This document shows positions 1 through 10,711 of a stretch of 64,000 nt of DNA, one piece after another. The notes beneath the pieces were generated by a model. The model was not told the DNA's origin. It ran no database searches and saw only the letters and a program-made list of their open reading frames with translations. The stretch is from Venturia oleaginea (taxonomy: Eukaryota > Ascomycota > Dothideomycetes > Venturiales > Venturiaceae), in assembly GCA_013176395.1 (NCBI GenBank), contig JABMLP010000007.1, positions 558,001-622,000 on the forward strand, in the 5' to 3' direction. A program made the translations under genes and the position numbers. How positions within the stretch are numbered: the stretch's first letter is position 1; every line of letters begins with the position of its first letter.

Positions 1-2129
1 AGTTTTCCGGCGCGAAATTCCAGCTGGAATTGGTACTCAGATAGAATTAGCGACCATCTTGCTTGTCTCTCTGACAAACGCTGCGCTGTCATAAAGTAGC
101 GGAGATTCTTGTGATCGGTAAGGACTTTGAAAGGTGCTGCAACACTGCGTAGTTCTCCTCTCCAGTGTTCAATGGACTTGATTACTGCCAGTAATTCTTT
201 ATCGTGGATCTCGTAGTTACATTCAGCCGCAGTGAGCTTGCGGGAGAAGTATGCTACTGGTCGTAGTTTTCCTTTCATATCCTTCTGCGACAACGTGCCT
301 CCCAGCGCGTAGCCAGAGCAGTCGCACTCGAGTACCGTATCCAGGTCTGGATTCCAGTGAGCCAGTATTGGGGCGGAGATGAATAGCTCCTTCAAGACTT
401 GAAAGGCGTTCTCATGTTCTTTGTTCCAGACAAAAGCGACGGCCTTCCGTGTTAACTTGATTAAGGGGTCGGAGAGCTCTGAGAAGTTGTCGATGAAGTC
501 TCGGTAGAAATTTGCAAAGCCTAGGAAGGAGCGTACACCTGTGACATTGACTGGAGCCTCCCATTCTTTAATCGCGGCAACTTTCTCTGGGTCGACTTTG
601 ATCCCTTCTCCTGCAGTGATAATGAACCCCAGATATTTGACCTCCTGAACAGCAAACTCGCACTTGCTTAAGTCTAGCCGAAGTCCAGCAGTCTTGAGCT
701 TGGCAAGAATTTGGTTAACCTTAACCATGTGATCCAGATAGTCGCCGTCGCTCCATATCAAGACATCGTCCATGTAGGCTGAACAGCAGATATCTAGGGA
801 TTCCCGTAGGACTCCGTTGATGTATCGTTGAAAGCTCGCGGGTGCGCCAGCTAGTCCGAAGGGGGTAACTAGCCATTCGAATAGTCCAAATCGAGTGCGA
901 AAAGCCGTTTTCCACTCATCGCCGTGCTTGATGCGGAGCCGATGAAATGCCGCTCTGACGTCAAGTTTGGTGTACCAACGCGCTGTTGCTAGATTTCGTA
1001 GGGTTTCTCGGATTAGTGGCAATGGGTAGCGGTCCGATCGAGTGATTCGATTCAGTGCCCGATAGTCTACACACATCCGAATACCTCCACCTGGTTTCCT
1101 TACAAATAAGACTGGGGCTGCCGCTGGTGAGTTGCTGGCGCGTATCCAGCCCTTGTCCATATAGTCCGAAAGTGTTTTTCGTAGGACTAATAGCTCTTCC
1201 CTCGACATGCCGTATAATGGGCCCCAAGGAACTTCTGCCTCGCGACCTTGTTCATCTCGTATCAATTCGATAACGTGATCGCGACCCTCTTGATGGGGCG
1301 CGATCTCTCCGTCTTCGTCGTCGAGAAAGGCATCAGCATGCTCTGCTATTTCTTCTGGTATCTCTTGTCGCATTTCTTCCTCAGTCTTTCTCTGTTTTCT
1401 TTCTGCTAACTTGCTTAGGGCCTTGTTGATATCCGACATCGAGATAGCCAGCACTTGTGTACCATCCGGTCCATCTCTTCTCAACCGTCGCTGGGCCCTT
1501 CCAACAATAGCTGCAAATACAGATCCTGACACTAGACAAGCCGCCCGCACGTGAGCGAGCCGGTCTCGCGCTTTGGTGTTCTGTTCTAGCCACCCCTTTT
1601 CTCTTACCGTGATGCGCTGGGATCCTTGACCAATAAGCAGCTTTCTCTTAGCTGCTATATATCGCACCCAGTTTCTCTCTGCCCATGCCTTGCCTAGGAT
1701 AATAGGGAAGCTCAATCCTTTCACTATATACCCATAGACTCGCTCTGCTCGACCATCAATGTCGATCGTAGCGTAGGTCATGTGCGTAATACGGAGGTCT
1801 TCTCCGTTCTCGTGGCTCTCTTTAGCCAGTGCCAATTGTTTGGTGTCAATTGGGATGCGCGGTAGACGATGTGTTTGGACACTCTTCTCGCTGAAAGCAG
1901 CATAAGGGAGGCAGCCGTTATCAAAGAAGGATTCGGTGAAAGAAGTTCCATTGATCAAGGTATCTATCAAGAAGGGTGTACTTTCCATCCTATCCTTTGC
2001 TGCTTTGATTTCTCTTATGCCTGGTAGCTTTGTAATGTCTTCGCCATGTACATCTACTTCAGACCCTCGTGCGCGACGATGCACAAGGGTAGCTAGTTTT
2101 CCGACTCTGATGAGGCTTCCTGTAGGGAG
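1..2129 (-). CDS. gypsy-type pol polyprotein (protease, RT, RNase H), 3' truncated by window edge
   Basis: This frame has no stop from 2129 to base 1. Near the start, the protease-like part has Asp-Asn-Gly-Cys where retropepsins usually have Asp-Ser/Thr-Gly. The RT follows (about 1250-450), with LDVRAAF, FGLAGAPASFQ and the catalytic YMDD at 765-776. Gypsy-type RNase H comes next, with Asp in LECDCSGYALGG, Glu in HDKELLAVIKSIEHW and Asp in VLTDHKNLRYF. The frame opens just after a TGA at 2130-2132 and overlaps the end of gag by 37 nt in the -1 frame, so pol is probably made by -1 frameshifting. A near-canonical slippery heptamer GGAAAAC lies at 2096-2102, right before the gag stop. There is no obvious Met start, consistent with a fusion product. 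Confidence 0.88.
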
Positions 2130-3187
2130 TCATCGGTATGCTGTGTGATTACCGCAGTGACCTGAGTCTTTGGACGTGTTGCTGGTCGGAATTCGCATAC
2201 GTTCGGGTGGTGCTTGGGCTTCTTACAGCGCCCGCATTTGCCCGCTTGTATAAGTGCCAAGAACTCTGTTTGGGATCGCCATTTCGCTCTAGGTCGTCGG
2301 TCCTTCTTCGCATCCTTTCCGAGTGTATCGACCCGAGCTATCAGTGCTGCGATCTGCGCTGAAAGGGCGTTGATGCCAGTCATTTCGACATCGCCTTCTG
2401 CGTCACGACTGACTGTTTGGGGTGATTGTGGCCTCCCTCGAGTCGTTGGCGTCTCCTTATCCGTACTTGGATAGCGGCGTTGGTGGAATAGAGCCTCTGT
2501 CTTCGTCGCGAAGTACTGTACATCTTTTACGTAAGTGTCGTAGTCGTCCCTGGACAATCGCACTGATTTCAAGGTCTGTTGGAGGGAGTAGTTGAGCGCG
2601 TTGTTCATGATAGTGATCTTTGAGGCTCTTTGCGGCGCTAGGGATCCAGCTTGCGATGTCAGTTGTTCGAACTGCTGGCGGAAGTCTTCGAACGGTTGTC
2701 TGCTGCCTTGGCTAATCTTGTTCAGCTCGTCGAGAGCTTTAGCTTCCGCTTCATGATCTAAGAACTTGTCGTCCATATGCTTGATAAAGGACTCGGGTTC
2801 GTAGTTGTCATGTTGCTCTCCATTGCTTAGCCATTGGATGACGCGTTGTTGTTTCTCTGTCGGAAGCCCGTTGAAGATGTTCGCGCATATTCCTTGATTG
2901 CTTCCAAGCTTCCCATTTTCAACAGTGATTTTTGTCTTGATCTGCCATCTGAACAGCGTGTAGTTGTCTCTTTTCCCGTCCCATTTAGGCCATGCAATAG
3001 CTTTTGCACCGGTGTTCCCATCAACACTGACTGCGGTCAGAGCTGCCACCAATTGTTGTACGGTGTCAGGCGAATTTGCTCGAGCCATTGAGAGTTTGTC
3101 GATTCCTTGCGTAATGCTCGCGATTGGGTCGTCGTCGGTAGTAGGGGTGTAGGTTGTAGGAGTCGATAGGGTACTGTTGCTACGCAT
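2093..3187 (-). CDS. gypsy-type Gag protein with CCHC zinc knuckle
   Basis: This is the capsid/nucleocapsid protein of the same element, 364 aa from the ATG at 3187. The frame extends to a GTG at 3196, but ATG is the natural start. The middle part resembles retrotransposon capsid proteins (charged helical segments with a DFRQQFEQLTSQAG motif). Near the C-terminus, CGRCKKPKHHPNVC fits the nucleic-acid-binding knuckle C-x2-C-x4-H-x4-C. The protein ends in an acidic, serine-rich tail. The stop (TAG, 2093-2095) lies directly after a possible -1 frameshift site that would give Gag-Pol. The frame is intact. Confidence 0.85.
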   Translation of the reverse strand: MRSNSTLSTPTTYTPTTDDDPIASITQGIDKLSMARANSPDTVQQLVAALTAVSVDGNTGAKAIAWPKWDGKRDNYTLFRWQIKTKITVENGKLGSNQGICANIFNGLPTEKQQRVIQWLSNGEQHDNYEPESFIKHMDDKFLDHEAEAKALDELNKISQGSRQPFEDFRQQFEQLTSQAGSLAPQRASKITIMNNALNYSLQQTLKSVRLSRDDYDTYVKDVQYFATKTEALFHQRRYPSTDKETPTTRGRPQSPQTVSRDAEGDVEMTGINALSAQIAALIARVDTLGKDAKKDRRPRAKWRSQTEFLALIQAGKCGRCKKPKHHPNVCEFRPATRPKTQVTAVITQHTDDSLQEASSESEN

Positions 3188-3203
3188 CAAGTACACCTAG
3201 GTT

Positions 3204-3397
3204 TGTAAAGAACTGAATCTATATTACGGGACGGTAGCTGGAAAGACGCAGCATACTCGTAGCCAAAGATTGTTTAGATTCAGTTAAAGAGTGAAGGTAT
3301 CTACAAACAGAGAACCTCAATGAGGTTCTTTCTCTATACTAGGCTCAATCAGGCTTAGGCTCTTAGCCTATACCAACCATGGGCCATGCCCATAACA
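3204..3397 (-). repeat. 5' LTR of the gypsy element
   Basis: A 194-bp segment next to the gag start begins TGTTAT and ends TTTACA on the minus strand, the usual TG..CA form of an LTR. It contains a perfect 17-bp inverted repeat (GAACCTC..GAGGTTC, about 3320-3337) and a second short palindrome near its outer end (GGGCATGGCCCAT). The boundary was inferred from these ends because the partner LTR is outside the window. Confidence 0.65.
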
Positions 3398-3468
3398 CCA
3401 TCGTAGTCGTGATTTCGCTGCTTGGGTGTGATACTCCGGGTATGCCCGTGGACGAGGCTGTCTGGTAG

Positions 3469-4200
3469 CTGCCGTATTGTATGGCGCCGATCGTGCTATA
3501 GACCTGCCGTCTTATAGTCGGAGCCTACCTGCTGCTAGTCGCTCTTCCTACTTGCTATATCGCGCTCCTACTCTTGCCAATGCCATAACTGGGACGCAAC
3601 AGTCTGGGGAGAGGCTCAAGGCTACGTCTGCTGGCTTGTAGGGAGGGGATTTGCCGCCAATAAGCTCCTTCTATACGTCCTTACTGCTTACTGTGTTGCG
3701 CACCTACTCTTGCCAATGCCATAACTGGGACGCAACAGTTTGGGGAGAGGCTCAAGGCTCTGGACATCAGCTTGCAGCAGGACGGTTTGCGGAGACGATA
3801 GTAGATGAGGTTCTCTAGCAGCTGCCGTATCGTGTCGCACCGATTGTGTTGTAGACCTGTCGTCTTATAGTCGGAGCCTATCTGCTGCTAGTCGCTCTCC
3901 CTGCTTGCTATATCGCGCACCTACTCTTGCCACTGCCATAACTGGGACGCAACAGTCTGGGGAGAGGCTCAAGGCTACGTCTGCTAGCTTACAGGGAGGG
4001 TATTTGCCGCCAATAGGCTCCTTCTATGCGTCCTTACTACTTACTGTGTCGCGCACCTACTCTTGCCAATGTCATAACTGGGACGCAACAGTTTGGGGAG
4101 AGGCTCAAGGCTCTGGGCAACAGCTTGTAGCAGGACGGTTTGCCAAGACGTTGGGAGAGATTGTCTAGTCGTTGCAGTGGTGTGTGGTGCCGATTGTTGC
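3469..4200. repeat. nested tandem repeat, unit about 352 bp
   Basis: Two nearly full copies (about 3469-3820 and 3821-4172) and the diverged start of a third follow each other directly. Each copy opens with a block like gctgccgtattgt and holds two internal copies, about 137 bp apart, of a block that includes ccataactgggacgcaacag and ggggagaggctcaaggct. Open frames across it (for example 3905-4168, plus) are by-products of the repetition. No protein family was recognised. The repeat starts about 70 bp from the gypsy LTR. Confidence 0.75.
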
Positions 4201-4637
4201 GCACCGGGCGTCTGGTGTTTGAGATGTGTTGAAGGTATTGCCGTTCTAGCAGTGACTCGTCGACTCGGAGCGTTGCAGTGTCATCTGGGGTGATGGACTA
4301 GCCGGGAGATAGTGACTAGATGGTTGCTGTTGTCTTTGGTGGACGCATCGTTCGTGTAGCTTGCTCATGTATTCGTCTGCTTGCTCTGCGGTGGCCGCGA
4401 CGGCGACTCTAGAGATATCTCATCGACGCTGAGGGACGCGCGATGGCCTCTAGAGGCCGCAGCGGCCACTGGCAGAGGTGTTTTGATGATCTTTAGATGA
4501 TACTTCTGTAAATTCCAAAAATTGAGTTCTCGCTGTGTGTGCTGTTTTTTCCTTGTTTACATTGAGCAAGGCGAAGTGGGACGCGATGGATTTGTAATTT
4601 ATCACGTGTCGGCTGTCTGGTGAAGTCCACCTGACCG
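4201..4637. other. no gene seen
   Basis: The stretch between the tandem repeat and the left inverted repeat of element X contains no recognisable gene. Around 4446-4475 there is a short self-complementary GC-rich patch (cctctagaggccgcagcggcc). Confidence 0.4.
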
Positions 4638-4711
4638 GCACAGGGTTCCTCAAATCTGACTGCGCAGGGCGCTCGGACCCACCATCCCATCTTTTGAACT
4701 TGAATGTATTA

Positions 4712-6560
4712 ACGTATTCCACCATCGAGTGGGTCAACCCATCGAGCGGGTCAGTTTATGCCAAGACCAGCTGCTCCCTTATCAACACAATATGTCTCAT
4801 CAACAAAACGCGCAATCATCTAACAGAGAAGGCAGAATCCAGCTTGCCCTTTCTGCCTACAATACCCACCAATTCCGAAGCCTCCGGCGCGCTGCTGAGG
4901 CGTTTGATATACCTCCTTCAACATTAACTAGGCGATATAACGGAATTACGTATCGCCTAGATACTCGCAACGCCCGACACAAGCTCACTACGACTGAAGA
5001 GCAGACAATTTTCTAATACATCCTCGACCTCGATTCGCGAGGATTCGCGCCCCGGCTGTGTGAGGTAGCAGATATGGCGGATAAACTACTGGGTGTACGC
5101 GGTGGAGAGCCAGTAGGGAAAAACTGGGCTGAGAGGTTCATAACGCGCTCAGATGAGCTCAAGATGGCCTTCAATCGAGCTAAGGATAGGCAGAGGATAC
5201 TACAGGAAGATCCAGAGATTATTGGCGCGTGGTTCAAGCTCGTTACAGACACCAAGGCAAAGTACGGTATCCACGACGAGGATACGCACAACTTTGACGA
5301 GATTGGCTTCCAGATGGGCGTTGTTGGGTCAATGAAGGTCGTCACAGCTTCTGAAAGACGTACACGGCCCAATTTAATCCAGCCAGGCGATCGCGAGTGG
5401 GTTACAGTTATCCAGAGCATCTGCGCCGCCGGGTATGCGACCCCGCCCTTCATTATCTACAAAGGACGCGTTCATATCTCTGCGTGGTATGAGGAGGCAG
5501 ATATACCACGGAATTGGAAGCTCTCGGTCTCTGAGAACGGCTGGACAAATAATGCGCTTGGTCTTGAGTGGTTGAAGCACTTTAACGCGTATACAAAGGC
5601 GCGGTAGGTGGGGGTATACAGGCTGCTTATTTTGGACGGCCATGAGAGCCATCTCAACCAGGATTTCAAGGACTACTGCCTCGAAAACAAGATGATAACC
5701 CTCTGCATGCCATCGCACTTGTCGCATATACTCCAGCCCCTTGACGTGGTCTGCTTCTCGCCGTTGAAGCGCAAGTACTCCCAACGCGTCCGGGACTTGG
5801 CACGCCGACGCGTGTAACATATCAACAAGGAAGGCTTTCTCCCTGCCTTCAAAGACGCGTTTTTCGACGTGTTTACGAAAGAGAACTGTCAAAAGGCTTT
5901 TGAGGCAGTAGGGCTAGTCCCTATCGACGCGCAGGTGGTGTTGGATCGCCTTGAAGTACGGCTACGAACCCCGCCAGAAACCCATCTTCCAGAAACGCCG
6001 TGGCAGTCCAAGACTCCAAGTAATACTTATGAATTTGGATCCCAATCCAACCTCGTAAGCGAGTCTTTTACTCGGTCACCAGTTACTACGCAGGCAGGCT
6101 TTTCCCAGCTTGTTAAGGGCGCTGAATTGATGCTACACCAAAACGCTCTGCTTGTTGCGCGTAACCGCGAGCTTGAAGAGTAATTAGCAGTAACAACGAA
6201 CCGAAAATCGCGCAAAAGGAAGTGGATCCAGCAAGGTGGTACTATTGAGTATGGGACTGCAGCAGCGCAGGTAGCTGCAGAGGCGTCTATAGCGCCTCAG
6301 GGATCAAAGAAGGCTCGTGGTAGTGGTGGTCAAGAAACAGCCCGACCAATTCAACGGCGCTGTAGGAACTGCGGCGCAGCTTGGCATAATGCGCGAACTT
6401 GTAAAAAATATATCAAGATATCTTCTGAATCAGATAGCAGCACGACGGACTTAGAATCTATTGTTGATAGCGATTAAATTGAAGAGTCGTAACATAAGTT
6501 GGTCGTGCCAAGCCTTTTTGACCCGCTTGATGGGTTGACCCGCTCGATGGTGGAATACGT
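4712..6560 (+). mobile_element. Fot1/pogo-like DNA transposon #1
   Basis: This 1,849-bp element is flanked by TA target duplications (4710-4711 and 6561-6562). Its inverted ends start acgtattccacca and contain two tandem copies of a unit like cgagcgggtcaacccat. It carries a single transposase frame on the plus strand with five in-frame stops. It inserted into the left arm of element X. Three related copies occur in the window (7848-8196, 17942-19789, 28746-30729). Confidence 0.88.
4792..6492 (+). pseudogene. Fot1/pogo-type transposase with five in-frame stops
   Basis: The frame runs without indels from the ATG at 4792 to the TAA at 6490-6492, but has stops at 5014, 5605, 5815, 6181 and 6475. 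Order of parts: an N-terminal psq-like helix-turn-helix, a CENP-B-type DNA-binding region (KNWAERFITRSDEL), then a DDE_1 catalytic core with Asp residues in HNFDEIGF, LLILDGHESHL and LQPLDVVCFSPLK. A coiled region and a degraded CCHC knuckle close the protein. Against the sibling copies, three of the stops (5014, 5605, 6181) are CAA/CAG to TAA/TAG changes, the CpA-to-TpA type made by repeat-induced point mutation. It cannot make a full transposase. Confidence 0.85.
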
Positions 6561-6617
6561 TATGCTATTTACCACACATTTGACTTGCAATGGATCTCTG
6601 GTTTTTGCTGAATCATC

Positions 6618-7745
6618 TTACATCTCTCTGGCATCTCTCTGGCATCTCTCTGGCATCTCTCTGATCCTTTTCCGTATCATTGTGAGCGTTATCTTGTCCC
6701 ATTCTGCCTGGATTTCAGCCTTGAAATAAGCCACCGACCACCACCTCCTGCCAGCTGATCTGGACTTAATGATGTTCCAACAAGACTCAATGGGATTGAG
6801 ATCACATGATTGAGGAGGGTGAATAAGTAATAGAAGGTCTGCTTCTCTTTTTATGACTGCAGGGTCACTGTTAGGTGACTTGATTCCGTGAGAAGGATCA
6901 CCATCCTCTTGAAGCCAGTATTTGCGCTGGTGACGCTTCCCCAAGGCCTGAATAGTTTCAATGGGTTGCGGCAGTATCTTTTTGGCGTAGAAAACCTGTG
7001 TCATGCAGTTTCCTTTTGGTGTTTCGTCCTCCTTTGCTTTAAGGTCTTGCCAGACCTTCAGCCGGGCTTGGTACACTGAATCCAGCTCGTATTTGAGCTG
7101 TTTAGGCTGCTTGATTTGCCTACGGACCTTCTCTGATGGCTCAGCCGGATCCTTGTAGAATATGAGGTTTCCTTTCTTGTTGTATGAGATGCCGCTGGCG
7201 ACGTGAATAGTAACATCCAAAACGCCTTCCAGCTCCTCATTGACACCTCTCTCTTGCCCTGGAAAGCCTAGCTCATATTCAGGTGCATTGGCGAGTTCTT
7301 TTGACTGAAAATGGGCTTCATCTGTTAACCAAATCCAACTCCAGTAGCCTAGTATGGTCTTTTTCTCGTGTTCTTTCCCGTATTCAACCCTCTTTGGCCG
7401 ATTTGCCTGGGATATCTGCTTCTGATAATGCTTCTTGAATCGCCTAGCCCCTGCATTGGGTCATCTTGGTTCGTAAGGCGGGTAAGATCTGAAGCAGATA
7501 CTTTGGTAGGCCGCCCTATGATGCAACTGCTCTTTCTCTGTGATCTGAATGCTGCATCACCAATAAGTTCTCGTAGTTTAAGCCAACTACGTGTGGTAGA
7601 AGTTGGTATATTGATTTCAGGGAGGTATGCGATTGTACCGACGCCGTCGGCCTCATTCTTGCAATCCCAGGCCTGAAGAAATCGCATTCTCTTCGTGGTG
7701 TCATATTCTCGCCTTGCAGTCTTTCTTTTGGGTGTTCTAGGCGCC
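6618..7745 (-). pseudogene. Tc1/mariner-like transposase of element X, frameshifted
   Basis: From the ATG at 7745 (MAPRTPKRKT) an N-terminal DNA-binding half runs to about 7349. The catalytic half continues in another frame from about 7385 to 6618, so at least one indel lies near 7350-7400 (an intron is less likely because no good splice pair is seen). The acidic triad appears as Asp in WLTDEAHF, Asp in WLQEDGDPSHG and Glu in CDLNPIESCWNIIK. The last residues are encoded by a short repeat (ggcatctctct, 6628-6661), giving a repetitive C-terminus. Confidence 0.75.
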
Positions 7746-7847
7746 ATGGTGGTGGTAAATTGAGCGATAAGTTGGTGTATACGTGGAAATTGAGATGGGA
7801 TGGTGGGTCCGAGCGCCCTGCGCAGTCAGATTTGAGGAACCCTGTGC

Positions 7848-8196
7848 AAAAGGAAGTGGATCCAGCAAGGTGGTACTATATAGAGTACGGGACTGCAGCA
7901 GCGCAGGTAGCTGCAGAGGCGTCTGTAGCGCCTCAGATATCAAAGTAGGCTCGTGGTAGTGGTGATCAAGAAACAGCCCGGCCAGCTTTACGGCGCTGTG
8001 GGAACTGCGGCGCGACTGGGCACAATGCGCGAACGTGTAAAAGGGATATTGAGATATCTTCTGAATCAAATAGCAGCACGACAGACCTGGAATCTATTGT
8101 TGATAGCGATAAAATTGAAGAGGCGTAATATGAGTTGATCGTGCCAAGGAAAAGTGGCCGGCTCGGTGGTATGGCCGGCTCGGTGGTGGAATACGT
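7848..8196 (+). mobile_element. Fot1/pogo-like #2, 3' remnant
   Basis: This is the last 349 bp of a Fot1/pogo-like element: the end of the transposase with its zinc knuckle (CGNCGATGHNARTC) and acidic tail, then an inverted-repeat end with two copies of a ggccggctcggtggt unit, closing with acgt and a TA at 8197-8198. One in-frame stop interrupts the tail near 7946. The 5' part is missing and the fragment starts exactly at the right end of element X. Confidence 0.75.
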
Positions 8197-8198
8197 TA

Positions 8199-10711
8199 TA
8201 ACTTTTCGAATCCTTTTGGTTTAGTAACAAATATTTAGGCTCTAGGATGTAACTATATACTTTTAGACTTATACTTTAATTACTTTCTGAAGGTAAAGAC
8301 TATTTAGTATTTCCAAACCAAGAAGCTAGCTCTAGTAGGTTTTGAAATCGTAAAAGCCGCCAACGATAGCCTCAGTCCTGGAATTATAAAAGAACTTCTC
8401 TGGTCTCCTACTCGCGTCTATAAAGGACCCGTCCGCTCAGGGAGTTATAGGTTGGAGACGGCCGATTTAATAGTTGGAGAATTAAAGCTTGAGGGGAGTA
8501 AGTTATAAGTACTTCCAGTGCCATCGTAGTAAAGGCCGCTGCTGGTAAAATTCTCAGACCACTAATAAAAATTGATGGACTTCATCGAAACTACTCCTAG
8601 GCTCCTCTAACCCATCAACCGCCCCTCCAAAATCTGTTGTCGAGGAGAAGATTTGAAACCAAAAAAATCCAAAGTACTACAACCCCGATTTCCCATCACC
8701 ATACTCAGATTTTCGCTTAATGGTTTGCTCTACTTAGAAGCGTTGAACAAAGTCAGGTGAAATTGTCATCAACCTTTCATGAGTACAAAGGCACTTTTTA
8801 ATGTTCTATCCATGATCACAAAGGACGGGTACTGGGGCTGTGGGTGTGACCTTTAGCCCGAAAAAAACTTGTCGAATTCAGGTTTTGTATTTCTACTCGG
8901 TCGATATAGACTTGCCTGATTTAAAGAATGCCAAAGTCGTTAGTATTTCTTGGTGTTTCTGGTGATCGTAATCACGATCATCTTCATTATTATGCTGTGA
9001 CTGTATTCCGAGTTCGGTCACCTAATCAAGATTCTCACGGGAGAATTCAAGCCATTCAAGCATCGCAATAATTAGGGCTTGCCCTCCTTTTTTCTCCATG
9101 CATCTGAAATTCACTGCGCATACATCCGTTACCATGCGATGTGGATTTTGGGATTACTTGTGCACGAGAAGACTGTAGTCTTCCGGATCCGAAAAATTCG
9201 CTCTATTCGTCAATGCCAATACTATGCTTTGATGCTATCCAATACAGGCTATGATCCTCGTGTGCGTAACCCATAGGCAATAGCCTGATGCGAATATAGC
9301 ATGCTGCATCCTCGAGGTCGGTGGATCGGTCTTTCCAACACGATCTCACCCCGACCTTGAGGTCTTGTGATATAACTCTTTTCTAGACCTAGCATGTCTT
9401 CCAATAAATATTGTATTTCAGTGTAGACTGCCACGTTGCCGCCTTCTTTTTTTAGTCCAGAGAGTCATGAGACATGGAAGCTTTCGCCGTCCGATGAACT
9501 GATAGTACAAATGTGACAACGCAGTAGACAACCTTGCTCTTGCTTCAAACTCTAAGCGAGAACAGAGGTTGTAGGTGTCCTAATCGTAGGATCTTGGCGG
9601 AGAGGTGGCGGCACGGCGTGCCTTCGGATTCGCGGAACCGATAGCTGTTGGTAACAATCAATCACAACCGTTTGTTACTGTTGTCTTTGACATTGAGCTG
9701 CTGCTTGATCTCATCCTTGAAATGCTGGAACAACGACGGCCCTTGGCCTGGATTCCGGTCAGTAATAGTGTCGGTGAGGCAGTTCTGGGTTCCATCTCAC
9801 GATCTAATTTTGTGCCGCCCAACTCCTCCATGGGCGTTCCATATCGTATTCTATGGACAGTCTTCGCGACCTTACCAACCCCGCGGTGAAATGTAGGACT
9901 GGAGAGCAGCTGGATGGGTGGTGAGTCTTGGGCATGTTGTGGGCATGATATGCATACATACTCGTGCAACCGCCCACATCTATAGATAGAAGGTCAGCAA
10001 GGGCAACGGGAATCCAAGATACGTCTGGACGCACCTCAAACGCTCTCACGAATGGCCAAATCATACTGGGCACGACAGTGTTTCAGCGATGCTTTGGGGT
10101 GTGCGAGGAGGGACAGCGGGAAAGGTGGTTATTGGTGATGAGAGGGGCGGCGCGGCGGTTGTCTGGCATGGGAGATGCTTGGACTGTGACTCTGCCTTTG
10201 CCACTGTATGGTATCGTTGGCTATCAAATACTATTCTTATTCGTCCATCATGTCGAAGCCTCTGTCCGAATCTCTGATGCCTGCCCTCTCTTTCCCTCAT
10301 TGCCCCACTTCGCATTCTTCACCTGCACCATTGCTCCTATTCCGGTAGCCAGTGCCAGTACATGAACAGCCCCGGCCCCCTATTCCTCTCACGACTACAG
10401 CCTGACGATAGCGTCTGGAATAATATCAACTCCCTAGAAACCCCTCTCAATTGCCAAATCACAGACACAAGCCCACTTCTCGTCTCGTCTCGCGTCGCAA
10501 CAATTATCCGCAGCGGCCCCTCCTACGATAAGCACATATATCTACAACCTAGACACCCAAGTCTCTGGGCAGCCTAACTGCTCCATACAAGCTGGCGCGC
10601 CTCGCACTTCCTACCCAGGCCATCAGAAAGCGAGCTGCCAATCTCAAACAATCGGCGCGAACACAATTGCAAGCGCTGCGGCGCCCTAGTACAGGTACTG
10701 GGCAGGATATC
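8199..10711. other. gene-poor stretch, AT-rich in its first part
   Basis: From 8200 to about 9600 the sequence is AT-rich and carries no credible reading frame, as in mutated repeat relics. From 9600 to 10711 the composition is more balanced and short overlapping frames exist on both strands (for example 9605-9889 plus), but none matches a family I know. The last part probably holds the promoter and 5' leader, or a missed first exon, of the phosphatase gene downstream. Confidence 0.4.

Larger units (their letters stand above)
1..3397 (-). mobile_element. Ty3/gypsy LTR retrotransposon, partial
   Basis: Read on the minus strand, the element runs LTR (3204-3397), gag (2093-3187), then pol (2129 down to base 1). 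It leaves the window inside pol, so the end of RNase H, the integrase and the other LTR are not seen. The order protease, reverse transcriptase, RNase H, with no integrase before the RT, identifies the Ty3/gypsy type and excludes copia. Both reading frames are uninterrupted as far as they can be followed, which suggests a fairly recent insertion. The five bases after the outer LTR end (ccatc, 3398-3402) would be one copy of the target duplication; the partner is outside the window. No clear tRNA primer-binding site was found next to the LTR. Confidence 0.9.
4638..7847 (-). mobile_element. Tc1/mariner-like element X, split by Fot1/pogo-like #1
   Basis: Identical 55-bp inverted repeats lie at 4638-4692 and 7793-7847. 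Removing Fot1/pogo-like #1 (4712-6560) and one TA leaves an element of about 1.36 kb with a transposase on the minus strand, a normal size for Tc1/mariner. No TA target duplication is visible at its outer ends (flanks cg and aa). Its right end abuts the tail of another Fot1/pogo-like copy at 7848, so the outer junctions were probably rearranged. Confidence 0.6.

Noticed and set aside
3905..4293. Frames encoding a Trp/Cys-rich repeat peptide
   Set aside because: They come from the nested tandem repeat; the same motif recurs only because the DNA does.
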